Source: Bolinopsis microptera (Eukaryota > Ctenophora > Tentaculata > Lobata > Bolinopsidae). Taken from it: 64,000 nucleotides of DNA. Of this stretch, positions 23,101-35,100 are shown in pieces. The notes under the pieces were generated by a model. That model was not told the origin of the DNA, searched no databases, and worked only from the letters and a program-made list of their open reading frames with translations. Each line of letters opens with the position of its first letter. The stretch's first letter is position 1. The stretch covers positions 18,121,118 to 18,185,117 of the forward strand of contig NC_087078.1 in the NCBI RefSeq assembly GCF_026151205.1, given 5' to 3'. Made by a program: the position numbers and the translations under genes.

Positions 23101-26100
23101 GGTTGCTTGTAATCGTATAACGGTTGACTAAGAGCATCGTAGTACATTGTCTCGTTCACTTGCTCTGAAAGAATATGCATTACAATTGTTGGGGTGAAAC
23201 TTTTAAGTATACTAGATAATGAGAAGAAATACAACTGTAGCTCCTCGTTCTGTTGTTCGATAAACATTTTGTTAACTGATTATAAACTTACGGAATTGGT
23301 CGGGGAGTCTGCTTGACTCGAATACTGGGTTGAACATACTGATGTTCTGAAATATTGTTCAAAGGTTGAACATACTGATGTTCTGAAATATTTTTCAAAG
23401 AACATTGAAAACTCACAAATCGTAATGGGTATTTTGTTGACACGAAGGATAATGGATAAAACGGGGCATACACAATTTTGTGGGAAACTTTATTCGCCGT
23501 AACTTGATTCATACTGTGTTAGGCCTAAATCTTACATTAACAGAGTCTATCATCTTCGTTGACTCTCCTATTGGCAGCTGTCCTATGAAAGTGTCCTGAA
23601 TATGATAAATTAGTTATGTACGTGCTTTTACATCTGTTGTTAACATTATCTTTTAGCAGTTCTTAAGTTTCTTTACTTACAGAATGAAGATTAAAGTTTG
23701 TAAACAAATTACAGCGCAAGTTCAAGTCATTTACCTCAACTAAGTTAGACATCTGCAAAGTGGTATCGGATAGAGCAAATTTCATCCTTTAAGATTTTAA
23801 GATCATTGACTAAAAAATCAATTACATGTTCAATAAAACATAAAGTGTTTCGCACGAAAATAACATGTTCAACAATCATGATGACTAAATCAGAAATTAA
23901 AAACGTATGGATAAAATGATACAAAGAGTCGCGTAGTTGCATCGATGAAGTTTTCACGGCGGGTAAAACAAAAGCAAGCATTAAGTATACGTATTGACGT
24001 AATGATAACTGCTCTTATCAGCATTTCTGCTTTATCAGGCAAATACTAAATACCAGTACTTGGTAGATGCAGTTAAATTATTGGTATTATTCATCGTAGC
24101 CAACATTATATCTATATTATATTCTATATATTTGCTAAGGTCCATTTGGGCTTTTGAATCTTGTTTTCAAAATGATGAATTCGTTTCATATCGGTAAAGA
24201 AGCACAACGCCTGAATACTCTCTTGAATACATCACTTAACTGAGAATTATTGGTGTCGAAGGAAATCGCTGATAATTACATAAGATAAGGAAGGACAAGC
24301 TTAAAACAGATATAACTACACATGAAAAAGTCCTCAAATAGTATGTTTAATCGATCATAGTAATTAGCAATTAGTAATTAGCAATTAGCAAGCTGAAAGC
24401 ACCAAACCGACAATCATCAAACATACGACCAAACTCCAGATATGTGTACCGATATCATTGCAGGTAACTTCAATGTTTTACGTTGAAGAAAGCAAGGATT
24501 CCTACTTGATGACGTCCTGCAGGAGCGCAATGAATAGCATAGATATTGACGATGTTTCCTACTGCAACAGACTTGCTATAGAGATTGTCGGAAATATCGA
24601 TCCGAGTAAGACTTCTCCCAGAATTTTTTCGTTTTAAACTCTAAACTGCTATTTAGAAACAAAATTATAGTTCGGTTAAAATAACTTTATTAATGATTAG
24701 CTAACCAAAAACAATTGAATTCTGTATTATGACAAATTAACATTATGCCGTTGATTATTTTACATGATCTTATTCACGTATCTTATTCTCAGTGGTGTAT
24801 ACCGAACCACAAAATGGAACAGTCTGGATCAAACTACTGAAGAAAATGCAAACAGGGACTGTCATAATAGTGAGTAACTTTATTAAAAGTTGAAACTTGT
24901 CCGAATACTCTCAAAATTTTCAGGTAGTCCATAATTTGGTCCTCAAATTAAAATATGATTGTAACATTTTTTGTGTTAAAGTTTTGAACATTATAATTCA
25001 GGATGATCCAGTGTACATTAAACCTACTGAAGCAGTGACCACTAAGATTAAAGACATGACAAAGATTGAACATTTGTTTACTATAGATTCCCTCAAGTGA
25101 GCCGCATTTTTGAAGAAGTTTGTTGTTTTTTATTGCAAGCAACTTATAAAAGCTTATCTTTCTTAATTCTGTTATAGTTAAAGGGCTAGTTTTGATAAAT
25201 TTCTTACACTTTTTACTTCTACTCCACGCAAAGATTGCTTCGATAATTAATTTTGAAAGATGAGCAGTGTAAAAGGGTAGTGAATACAAGGTCCATGAAT
25301 ACTCAAGATTCGAATTTACAAATCTTAAGTTGAGTCCCTTGAAAGTTATCGGCATTGCACAATTAGTAAATTACGCTGAGAATTCTCTTCTTTACAGACT
25401 GCTCCAATTTCTGCGGAACAATATTCACCTGAATATTCAGTGGCCTGCAATTTACCCCTAGTAGTGATTAGAGTAATATCGTTGAAGACTGCAGACGGAT
25501 TACCAAATTCCAAAGTTTTTCCTTAGAAAAACTTTTCCAAGTCAAAATTTTTTGACATCTTTCCAGATATTCCGAAATCTGGATTGTTACATTTTGGCTA
25601 ATCGCCATTTTCCTCAGAGGCTGCGACAGTTTGTCTCTAATAGCAGAACCAAGTGACGCGTCCGCATGTGCTTCTGTGAACCTCTCCTACCAGTGTAGAT
25701 CACCTGCACAAGACTACTCGGTAAGCAATATTGCTACAAACAAGATAAATGTGGCAGTCATTGAAAGACAAAGCTATTTTAAAATGTTAAAACTTTGATA
25801 TTTATCAAATCAGAAATCTCATTGAAAAGCCTATCGATAATTTATTGGAGCGCAATTATTATTAACAAATAATTTGTAGTATAAATAATCACCCCAGTTC
25901 GACGTATTGATGAATAAACAAATAAACATTAAATACTTTCAATAAAATCATTAAATAGGCCTCATTGTAAACCGCGTATGAACTATGAAATCAAAAAATG
26001 TGCAATGTAATGTTTTAAATAAATCATTTCTGTATAGGGCATATTAAATTAGCATTAGTCAAATTTCTCCAACGTGCGGTGTCATCACCAGAAGCATCAA

Positions 26101-29100
26101 TAGTTCTTACATAACCTCACTATTGGTTATGTGGAGTATGACAATGTCGCTAGCTTCATACCTCTCCAAATTCTGATCCTTGTTAAGACTCTCAATCTCA
26201 CTCCACCCCTTTCTGCCTCTCTGACTCCTCCAAAATAGCAGCCACACTGTCACCACCACCACCACACCCACACCCAGCCCCACCAGAGCCCACTGCACGA
26301 CCAGCGTGTGATCACTCTGTCTTCTCTCTGTTATCAGCACATGTGTCTTATCCACCACGAGGAGGTTGCTTGCGGAGGTGACCACCCACACGTGGTACCC
26401 TACTCCTGGTATCAGCTGATCTGTCTCCACACTGCACGAAGTGTCTCCTGTCTCCAGGACAGTGTCTCCTGTCTCCAGCCTCAGAGGACAGGACGCTGTC
26501 TCGTTCTCATGACCAACTGTTCGGTTGACGTGCACTGTGTAAGACGAGTGCTCCTCTTTGCAATCCCACTCTATTTTGGTCATTCCGTTCTGGTTAGTTA
26601 CGATCAGGTGAGAATCTTCTCCACAGTCGATCATATCACCGCCTCTGGTCAGTACGAGGGGGTTGGACCAGTATGTGTATCCATACATGCTAGCACTGCA
26701 CTCCAGAGGACCTCCACCGTACACATCCGACCAACATTTCATCTTTATTTTCGTGGTTCTGATCTGATTCACGTTCTTTCTGTACAGAGACAAGCCTTTC
26801 CTTGATGAGGGATCCTTCAGTTTATTCGATAGTTTGAAGTGGGGGGATTTAGTGAGCTCTACGCCGTTCACCAAGCATTTCACGTCTGGTGAAGTTTTGT
26901 CCTTAGATTTAATGTTATTCACAGAAATCTTCACTGCATTGTCCGCTGACTCCAACTGAACCTCCAACGGTTCTAGAATGGTCACCGAGATATACACATA
27001 CACCTCAAAGTAGCCATCGGGGCTTGAGGTGGAGGTGGTAGTGGCACCAGTTGGGTCTTCTCTGACAGTTGCATCCGGGCAAGATTTAGATAGTCGGAGG
27101 TTGAAGGACTTGGATGTTGCCGTTTTACCGAGAAGTTCTGATTGGAGGGATTGGAATTCGTCTGGTGAATTTCCGAGGATAGGTTCGTAACAGAACTGTT
27201 TAAAATCACCATCTGCAATAAATATTTAAATGAACCTTCTTCAGATATAGATATTGTGTCACGATCATGATGTTTTATGTTCGACTAGTAAAACAATCAA
27301 AAGTTTTAAAAGATTACTAGTTTTTACAAGGCACAAACCTCGAACTAAGAGTTTGAAATGGGCTCCCGTTTTTGGAATAGCCTCCCTGTGTCGCACCATC
27401 GTTATAAAAAATCTGAAATATTATTACTGTTTATATCTAGCAGTATTTCATATAGAAGTTAAGTTGTTAACACGTTAAATGTTAATACCGTGTATGCATC
27501 TACAACTTTGACTGAAATCGAAGTGTGTAACTCCGAGGGTACCTCTGAAGATTGCGATTATGACATTCGGATAAGCAGTTCGGTTTCAAAATCCGGTTGT
27601 TAAAAACTAAAAAGTGGATGGAGAGAAAACAATTAATTCTATCAGAGGCACTCAATCATACTCACTTTTGGTTTCTGATAACGCTTACTGAGTCAGTTTC
27701 ACTGATAAAGTTGGAGAACGTCAATGTATAATTCCCAGATGAATGTTCCAACGTTTCGTTTACTTCAGTTTCATTTAACGTAAACGTTTCTGCCCTCTGA
27801 AAGTTAATTTTAGTCATTGTACTCATCTTATACCCTGTATTGCTTTAATAGGGGTTTTCTGCTAGTCCTTATTTATGTTACACGGAATGAAGTATTTAAG
27901 AACTGTTGGGATTATAACTGATAGCATATGCTACTTATTGATAGCTATGCTGGGATCTGGTCGTCAAATGATATCTCTTATATCAGAAGTAGTAACAAGA
28001 ATTGCGCCCGTTGTTTCGTTTTGGCGGACGCTAGATTTCCATTTCACATTTACTATAAATTTAAGTATAAGCTCTAATCAGCTCACTTCAATTTTCATAA
28101 TCATGATAATAATATTGATAAATTATGCATCAAATACGGGAAACACTTGAAATTCAGTTCAATTGCCGTAGAACTTAACTTGTATCTGTAATTCAAGAAA
28201 TTATCAGCAAAGGTAAACTATACTAGTGTACACATCAATACACTATGCGTGCCACGTACAAATTGGGCGTATTACCTAATAGTAATATTATACATTACAT
28301 GCATCATATACATTACAACACAGTTGCGCCGCGCATTCATAGATCACAGGCTATCTATACATCACATCTCCGCAAGCAATCCTCGCGCGCGCGCAACTTT
28401 TTCGTTGCATGGTAACGGACGGAATGACATCATATTCAGACCCGCCTACTGCTATCTCCAAAATCCACGTTTTTCTGCAAAAACCTCCATTCGTAACCTT
28501 TCACTATTGCCTTTTTTCAAAAGGGTGAAAAGGAAAAAATTAACTTACACTATGATCATAGTGATAGATAAAGAAAGAGGTTGTCAGCAAAATTAAAATT
28601 ACGCGCACGATATCATTCTAACTTAATCAATACCTGCTCATACACAATATGGTCGATACAATCATTATAGCCCTACCCACAACTAATCATTATAGAGTTA
28701 TAGCCCTACCCACAACTAATCGAACCGGTTTGAGAGTCGACCTTGCTTATTGATTAGTGGAATGAAAACATCGTGTTAATGGTACGTTCACAGTACATTC
28801 ACAGTTCAGTACTTCAGAACGATAATCCGCCTCCCCACTTATTAACTAGACATAATATAACAGTTAATCAATACCTGGTTGATGATGGTTTGGTTGAAAC
28901 ATCTGCTGCCATGTTGCTCCGGAATCAGGGATAACAATACCAAAAGTAACATTTACTAAACTTTAAATGAGAGTTGTCAAAAAGTTTATAGAAATAATAA
29001 CTGATATAAATGGAAACATGATTGACGAAAAAAGATATTTCATTATATGAATAATAATAGATTTGATTTTTCATAAATAATAATAGATCTAATTTCTTAA

Positions 29101-32100
29101 ATATTGTCAGGTGATAGTGGCGGTGATACTGTTAGTAGTGGTTTACGCGCTGATAATGACAGAGATAATCCACAGAACAAGTGCTGCTCTGCTTGGGGCG
29201 AGTTTGGGTTTGGCTGCTCTCAGCATCTTAAATATGGTATGTTAATTGTGAGATTTGGTAAACTATCAGCTATGGTAAACTTTGTTTGCTGCTTAATTTG
29301 TGTATCATTTGTGTACGCAATGAGACTTATTCTCGTTTTGATTGACCATATGTATATTACAAGAGACCTCCTTGTCTAATAATCTTCACTATTATTTAAT
29401 TACTAATTCACTAATTAATTAAATAATCTTCACTGCTATTTAATTACTAATTCACTAATTAATTAAATAATCTTCACTATTATTTTTACAGAGACCCAAT
29501 ATGGAACTAATTATCAGTTGGATAGACTGGGAGACATTGGCTCTACTAATGGGAATGGTATGTGACGCGAGGAAATATTATTTCAGTTCGCAGACAAAAC
29601 TATTGACCAAGTGTTGAGACAAAGAAATTTTACAATTTTTGTAGTAAATTTACGAGAAAGTTTCATGAAAAGAGAGCAAATGATCCAATTTTCCAACAAA
29701 ACATTTCACCACGAACTTGGCACGAATTCAAAACACAACTACACAATTTATCAAAGCAATCTCTTACTCATGAAATTCAGAGAATCGAAATCTCTTATTA
29801 AGTAGCTACAGCTCGCATGGTCCTTCCATCGCAAAATTAGGGTCCTATTCCTTAAAAGATTTCCAGAAATTTCGAATTTATACTTCCTGAAAATGCATAC
29901 AAATATAAATTTTAAAATATAAATTTAAAATTCCATAGTATGTGCATGAGTCGTAACTACGTGTATTTGTAAAATAAGCCTTGTGATGTATGACTCAATA
30001 ATACGTCGATGCAACGTTTCTAACAATACTGATACAGAGATTGAGCAGTGAGCAGTGTTACTCAGTAACACTGAAACTAAGGTCACACCCTTTTTCACTA
30101 TTTCACTCACAAGTCACCTCATGATCGTGGTAAGAAGTAGTAGTTTTACTACAGCTACTGTAGACTGTAGATGTATAGGTAGGATTAGCAGAACCAGACA
30201 TTTATACAACAAAGAATGGCTAGAAGCGATGTTTTTTGCAAAAACAGAATTTTGTCGCGCACGCGCCTTCTGGCCAATGGTCATATCATGGGGTCATGGG
30301 GTCATGGGGTCTTGGGATCATAGGGTCATATCATGGGGACTCGTCCACAGTAATAGCACCAAGATACAGGAATCAGTCAGAGGACACAACTCATGCACTA
30401 TGCAGCACTAATTTCTGTAGAACGTACCTTGTCACTTCAATCGGCCATAATATAAGTTAACGACAGCCGTTCTCAAGCTGGATACAATGACCTGCAAATG
30501 TTTTAGAATAAAAAATAATTTAATCTAAAATCCGTCCAGTCCTAGGTTTATATACCTTGCTTCATTTATTGAAGCAAGGTATATTTCGGTATTGAGTTTG
30601 ATTTTTGAACTTATGCTTTTGACCCCCTAATTATTAATAGGGATTTTGAAATTGTATCTAATAATGTTGTCTTTTTGGTAAGTGGAAATTACACAATTTG
30701 GATGATTTCATTATAGATGAGGTAGCAATGACAAATAACAATTGAGTTCTATATTATGAAAATGATTATATATTCCATACAGAAGTTCTTCGGAAAACTT
30801 CAGCAGCATACGTCATACCTGCCTTTCTTTCACTTTTGAAACGACACCAATAGGCTTATATTTCAAATTAGTTCATGTAGTTAATCAATATAATTACCAA
30901 ATTACTTTCAGATGTTAATGGTGGCACTGCTGGCAGACTCAGGATTCTTCGACTGGACAGCCGTGAAAATGTACGAGCTGTCTAAAGGAAGGATCTGGGT
31001 GTTACTTACCCTTCTAAATGTGTGCACTGCTGTCATGTCCGGATTCTTAGTGAGTAGCAGCTTTGTTTAGATACACACTCCACACTCCACACTCCACACT
31101 CCACACTCCACACTCCACACTCCACACTCCACACTCCACACTCCACACTCCACACTCCACACTCCACACTCCACACTCCACACTCCACACTCCACACTCC
31201 ACACTCCACACTCCACACTCCACACTCCACACTCCACACTCCACACTCCACACTCCACACTCCACACTCCACACTCCACACTCCACACTCCACACTCCAC
31301 ACTCCACACTCCACACTCCACACTCCACACTCCACACTCCACACTCCACACTCCACACTCCACACTCCACACTCCACACTCCACACTCCACACTCCACAC
31401 TCCACACTCCACACTCCACACTCCACACTCCACACTCCACACTCCACACTCCACACTCCACACTCCACACTCCACACTCCACACTCCACACTCCACACTC
31501 CACACTCCACACTCCACACTCCACACTCCACACTCCACACTCCACACTCCACACTCCACACTCCACACTCCACACTCCACACTCCACACTCCACACTCCA
31601 CACTCCACACTCCACACTCCACACTCCACACTCCACACTCCACACTCCACACTCCACACTCCACACTCCACACTCCACACTCCACACTCCACACTCCACA
31701 CTCCACACTCCACACTCCACACTCCACACTCCACACTCCACACTCCACACTCCACACTCCACACTCCACACTCCACACTCCACACTCCACACTCCACACT
31801 CCACACTCCACACTCCACACTCCACACTCCACACTCCACACTCCACACTCCACACTCCACACTCCACACTCCACACTCCACACTCCACACTCCACACTCC
31901 ACACTCCACACTCCACACTCCACACTCCACACTCCACACTCCACACTCCACACTCCACACTCCACACTCCACACTCCACACTCCACACTCCACACTCCAC
32001 ACTCCACACTCCACACTCCACACTCCACACTCCACACTCCACACTCCACACTCCACACTCCACACTCCACACTCCACACTCCACACTCCACACTCCACAC

Positions 32101-35100
32101 TCCACACTCCACACTCCACACTCCACACTCCACACTCCACACTCCACACTCCACACTCCACACTCCACACTCCACACTCCACACTCCACACTCCACACTC
32201 CACACTCCACACTCCACACTCCACACTCCACACTCCACACTCCACACTCCACACTCCACACTCCACACTCCACACTCCACACTCCACACTCCACACTCCA
32301 CACTCATGTTGTATTGGCCAATTAAAGGTGGCAAACCGTGCGGTTTTATGAATGAGTAAGAGTAAAATTCTTTGTTAGAATTAAAGTTTTTATAGCTTAA
32401 GTTAGGGCTAGTAATTATTCAAAATTTAGCCTCATTGCTAAAAACACTTGACCATCAGTATTTAGTTCGCTAGTTTGTGCTAATTTGAATTTGTTTCAGG
32501 ATAACGTAACCACCATTCTTCTGATAACACCCATAACTATCACGTGAGTTTCAACTGTGCGATCATTAACAACTAATTATAAAAATAAAAATAAACAAAA
32601 TTTTGTTTTAAAATAATTTAAAAAAAAAGAATTATGTTTTTATCTCCGCATAAGTTCTGCCAGTAAAACACCTATGTTCAATTAGAAACATGATTTATCC
32701 GAATTAATTTATTTAATGGATCTTGGAAAGTTAAGTTGTAAATAACTCTCTGGGTAATAACTCTATAAAATTTCAACTAGTTTCCATACAGGTTGTGTCA
32801 GGTGATGCATCTTGATGTCAAGAAGGTGATTCTAGCGATGGTGATGTTTTCAAATCTCGGAGGAGCTTCTACCGGTATAGGTGATCCTCCCAACGTTCTT
32901 ATCATCAACTCTCCACTCCTTAATAGTGTAAGTTAATTCGTTGTTTTGAGGCTCGTACTCTCACTACTCATACCTTATCGGACCTTATTTGGACGGACAT
33001 TAAATGAACGGACATAATTATGAACGGACATTAATATGAACGCTATAGAAGGCATTCATAAAAACATCAAAAATCCGAATTTTTTTCATTTTTTTGACGT
33101 TTTTTTACTTCAGCAAATGATTTTTAAATACTTTTTTATACAATAAGTAAGAAAAGCAGTCGTTAAGCAGTAAAAATTTTAAAATATGTGTTCATGATCA
33201 GTGTCTAATATCACATATCATCTTCATCAAATGGGTTTTCGTGCATGAAATAGTCCATGCTTAAAGCATCAGTGATTTCTAGCTTTATGGAAACCTTTTT
33301 TATCAAACTACCCCGGTCCTGCATTTCAGTGTTAAATTTTACAAGCCATTCGGCGTGAAGTGGTTTTATCTTAGACAACTTGAGGGTTAACCATCACTGT
33401 TTCATTATACCTCCCCTGAGTAATATGAACTATAACAACGTCGGTCGTCGGACAATGTCCTTGGTGCAACACGATTTACCGTAATATCTAGAGGCTGGAA
33501 TAAGTTTGTCATGTTGGCGAGGACTAGCAGAAGCTCATGAACTATGTTGTTGAGTGCCATAATTTCGTTGAATTTTTCCGCCAAGTGACCCTTGAAAACA
33601 TCATATACTAGTAGAGTTTTCTGTGCCTCCGCGGCAGACCAAGGAGAACGACTGTTCATTTGAGGTCCGTCCAAGTTAAAGTCCGTTGATTTTTTTTTTC
33701 AAAACTTTTTCCACTTCGAACTTTTTGTCCAGAATATGACAACTATGAGGGGGGTCCCGGAAAATTTTGCGCTTTTAGACGCTAATAACCTTACCAGAAA
33801 GTTTCTGAATTAACTTGAAGAGCTCAATAAAACATAATGTTTTAAATTTGAAAATAAAGGTACAAATATTTTAATAACAATTAAAACATAATTGACACTG
33901 AGACTGTTCAATTCAACACAACTCTGCGGTCACTCTCAGCAAACTTGTCAATAATGACAGCAATGTCTATAGCTTTGACAAGCTCCTTTTCGTGACTGAG
34001 AAGGGTAAGGTCGCTTATCCTCTCGTCACTGAAGACTGCAATTTGCTTATATGATTGTGGCCCAGGCCTCAGTGTTCGTACTTCGCTGGTTCGTTTACTG
34101 GTAGTCGGTGACCGTCAAAACATTGTAAATTTCCGTATAAATCACAACGTTTTTTAAATAAATACGCAAAAACCTGTTTTTTTTTATCTAGACACTTATT
34201 TTACTTCGGAGTATTCCAACAGCCATATTGTTACACAAGTGCAACCAGCCAATTACAGGAAGCCGAAGGATTTGTTTTTAGCCAGTGACGGTTAAGGTAG
34301 TGTGTACCATACTTTCTTCGCCCGAGACTTTGCTGCAATGTGCAGCTCCTCATTTAACCCTCACACCCGATTTCTCGAGTATTCGGCTGAGTAGACCGGG
34401 GGGCTGCATAGACCACTCATGATCCTTAGCTGAATGTCAACGACACTCACCCCACGACCAGGCAGGCAGTGGGATTTGAACCCGCAACCTCACGATTGCA
34501 AAGCTGGCTAACCAACTGCGCTACCTGGCCGTTAAAAAAACGTAATTCAAAAAAACGTAAAACACGTATTTCACAACCCTGACATTAAGATGAACGTTAG
34601 GGCCTCCAGCGTTCAATTAATTTCCGTCCAAATAAGGTCCGATAAGGTAGTCAGTAATTGTGATAAGAAAACACACAAAATAAAATTATCCTGGTATTTC
34701 GGATCATGGAAATCATTTGAAAGCTATAACTATAAGCTAACCCTCGCTATTATTACAGAAGATAACATTCGGGAAGTTTACTGGCCACATGATGGTTGGT
34801 TCTATTCTCTGTTCAGTGGCTGCTTACATTTACTTTTGGTAAGTAGTGATTACCTTTCTGACTGTTATCACGTTTTTGCTTGCCTCCAATTACTTAGATA
34901 TATACTACATTTTAAGCTCGGATGTCTAAAGCCTTTCATAGCAGAAATATAGTTTAATTGCTGCGTGGATATTTCCCCTGCCTGATCGCAAATAAATAAC
35001 AGTAAGTAAAACCGACCGTTATTAGTCTTGTTAAGAAAGAAATCTCATGATAATTTGTACATGAATAATATGACGGGAATTATATTTACCCATTCGTTAC

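Larger units (their letters stand above)
32971..34649. mobile_element. Pogo-like TIR transposon, decayed, with nested SINE
   Basis: Bounded by TA, then CCTTATCGGAC on the left and GTCCGATAAGG plus TA on the right, with subterminal (T)GAACGGACATTA motifs, the same ends as the short MITEs in this window. TA flanks fit Tc1/mariner/pogo target duplication. The inside carries the remains of a DDE transposase and a SINE. It lies in intron 12 of the P-protein gene. Confidence 0.8.

Noticed and set aside
22395-23137. Frames coding LF, FS and SL repeats
   Set aside because: Created by the GAGAAA microsatellite in a homeobox intron.
24473-25461. A separate 122-codon gene ending at 25461 via an exon at 25398
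   Set aside because: Phases fit, but the same exons join in phase to 25618-25720 and then to 29111, giving the lumenal region of the P protein, which is a better explanation.
25575-25720. A longer exon starting at 25567 adding a WIVTFWLIAIFL hydrophobic stretch
   Set aside because: Phase-compatible but would put a TM-like segment in the lumenal domain; the acceptor at 25617 is stronger.
28249-28596. 115-codon frame on the + strand
   Set aside because: Biased composition, no homology pattern, inside an intron of two genes.
31033-32334. Four overlapping frames of over 400 codons
   Set aside because: Products of the heptamer satellite inside a P-protein intron.
34470-34530. Functional tRNA gene
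   Set aside because: A and B boxes are present but the anticodon stem pairs poorly and a SINE body follows.
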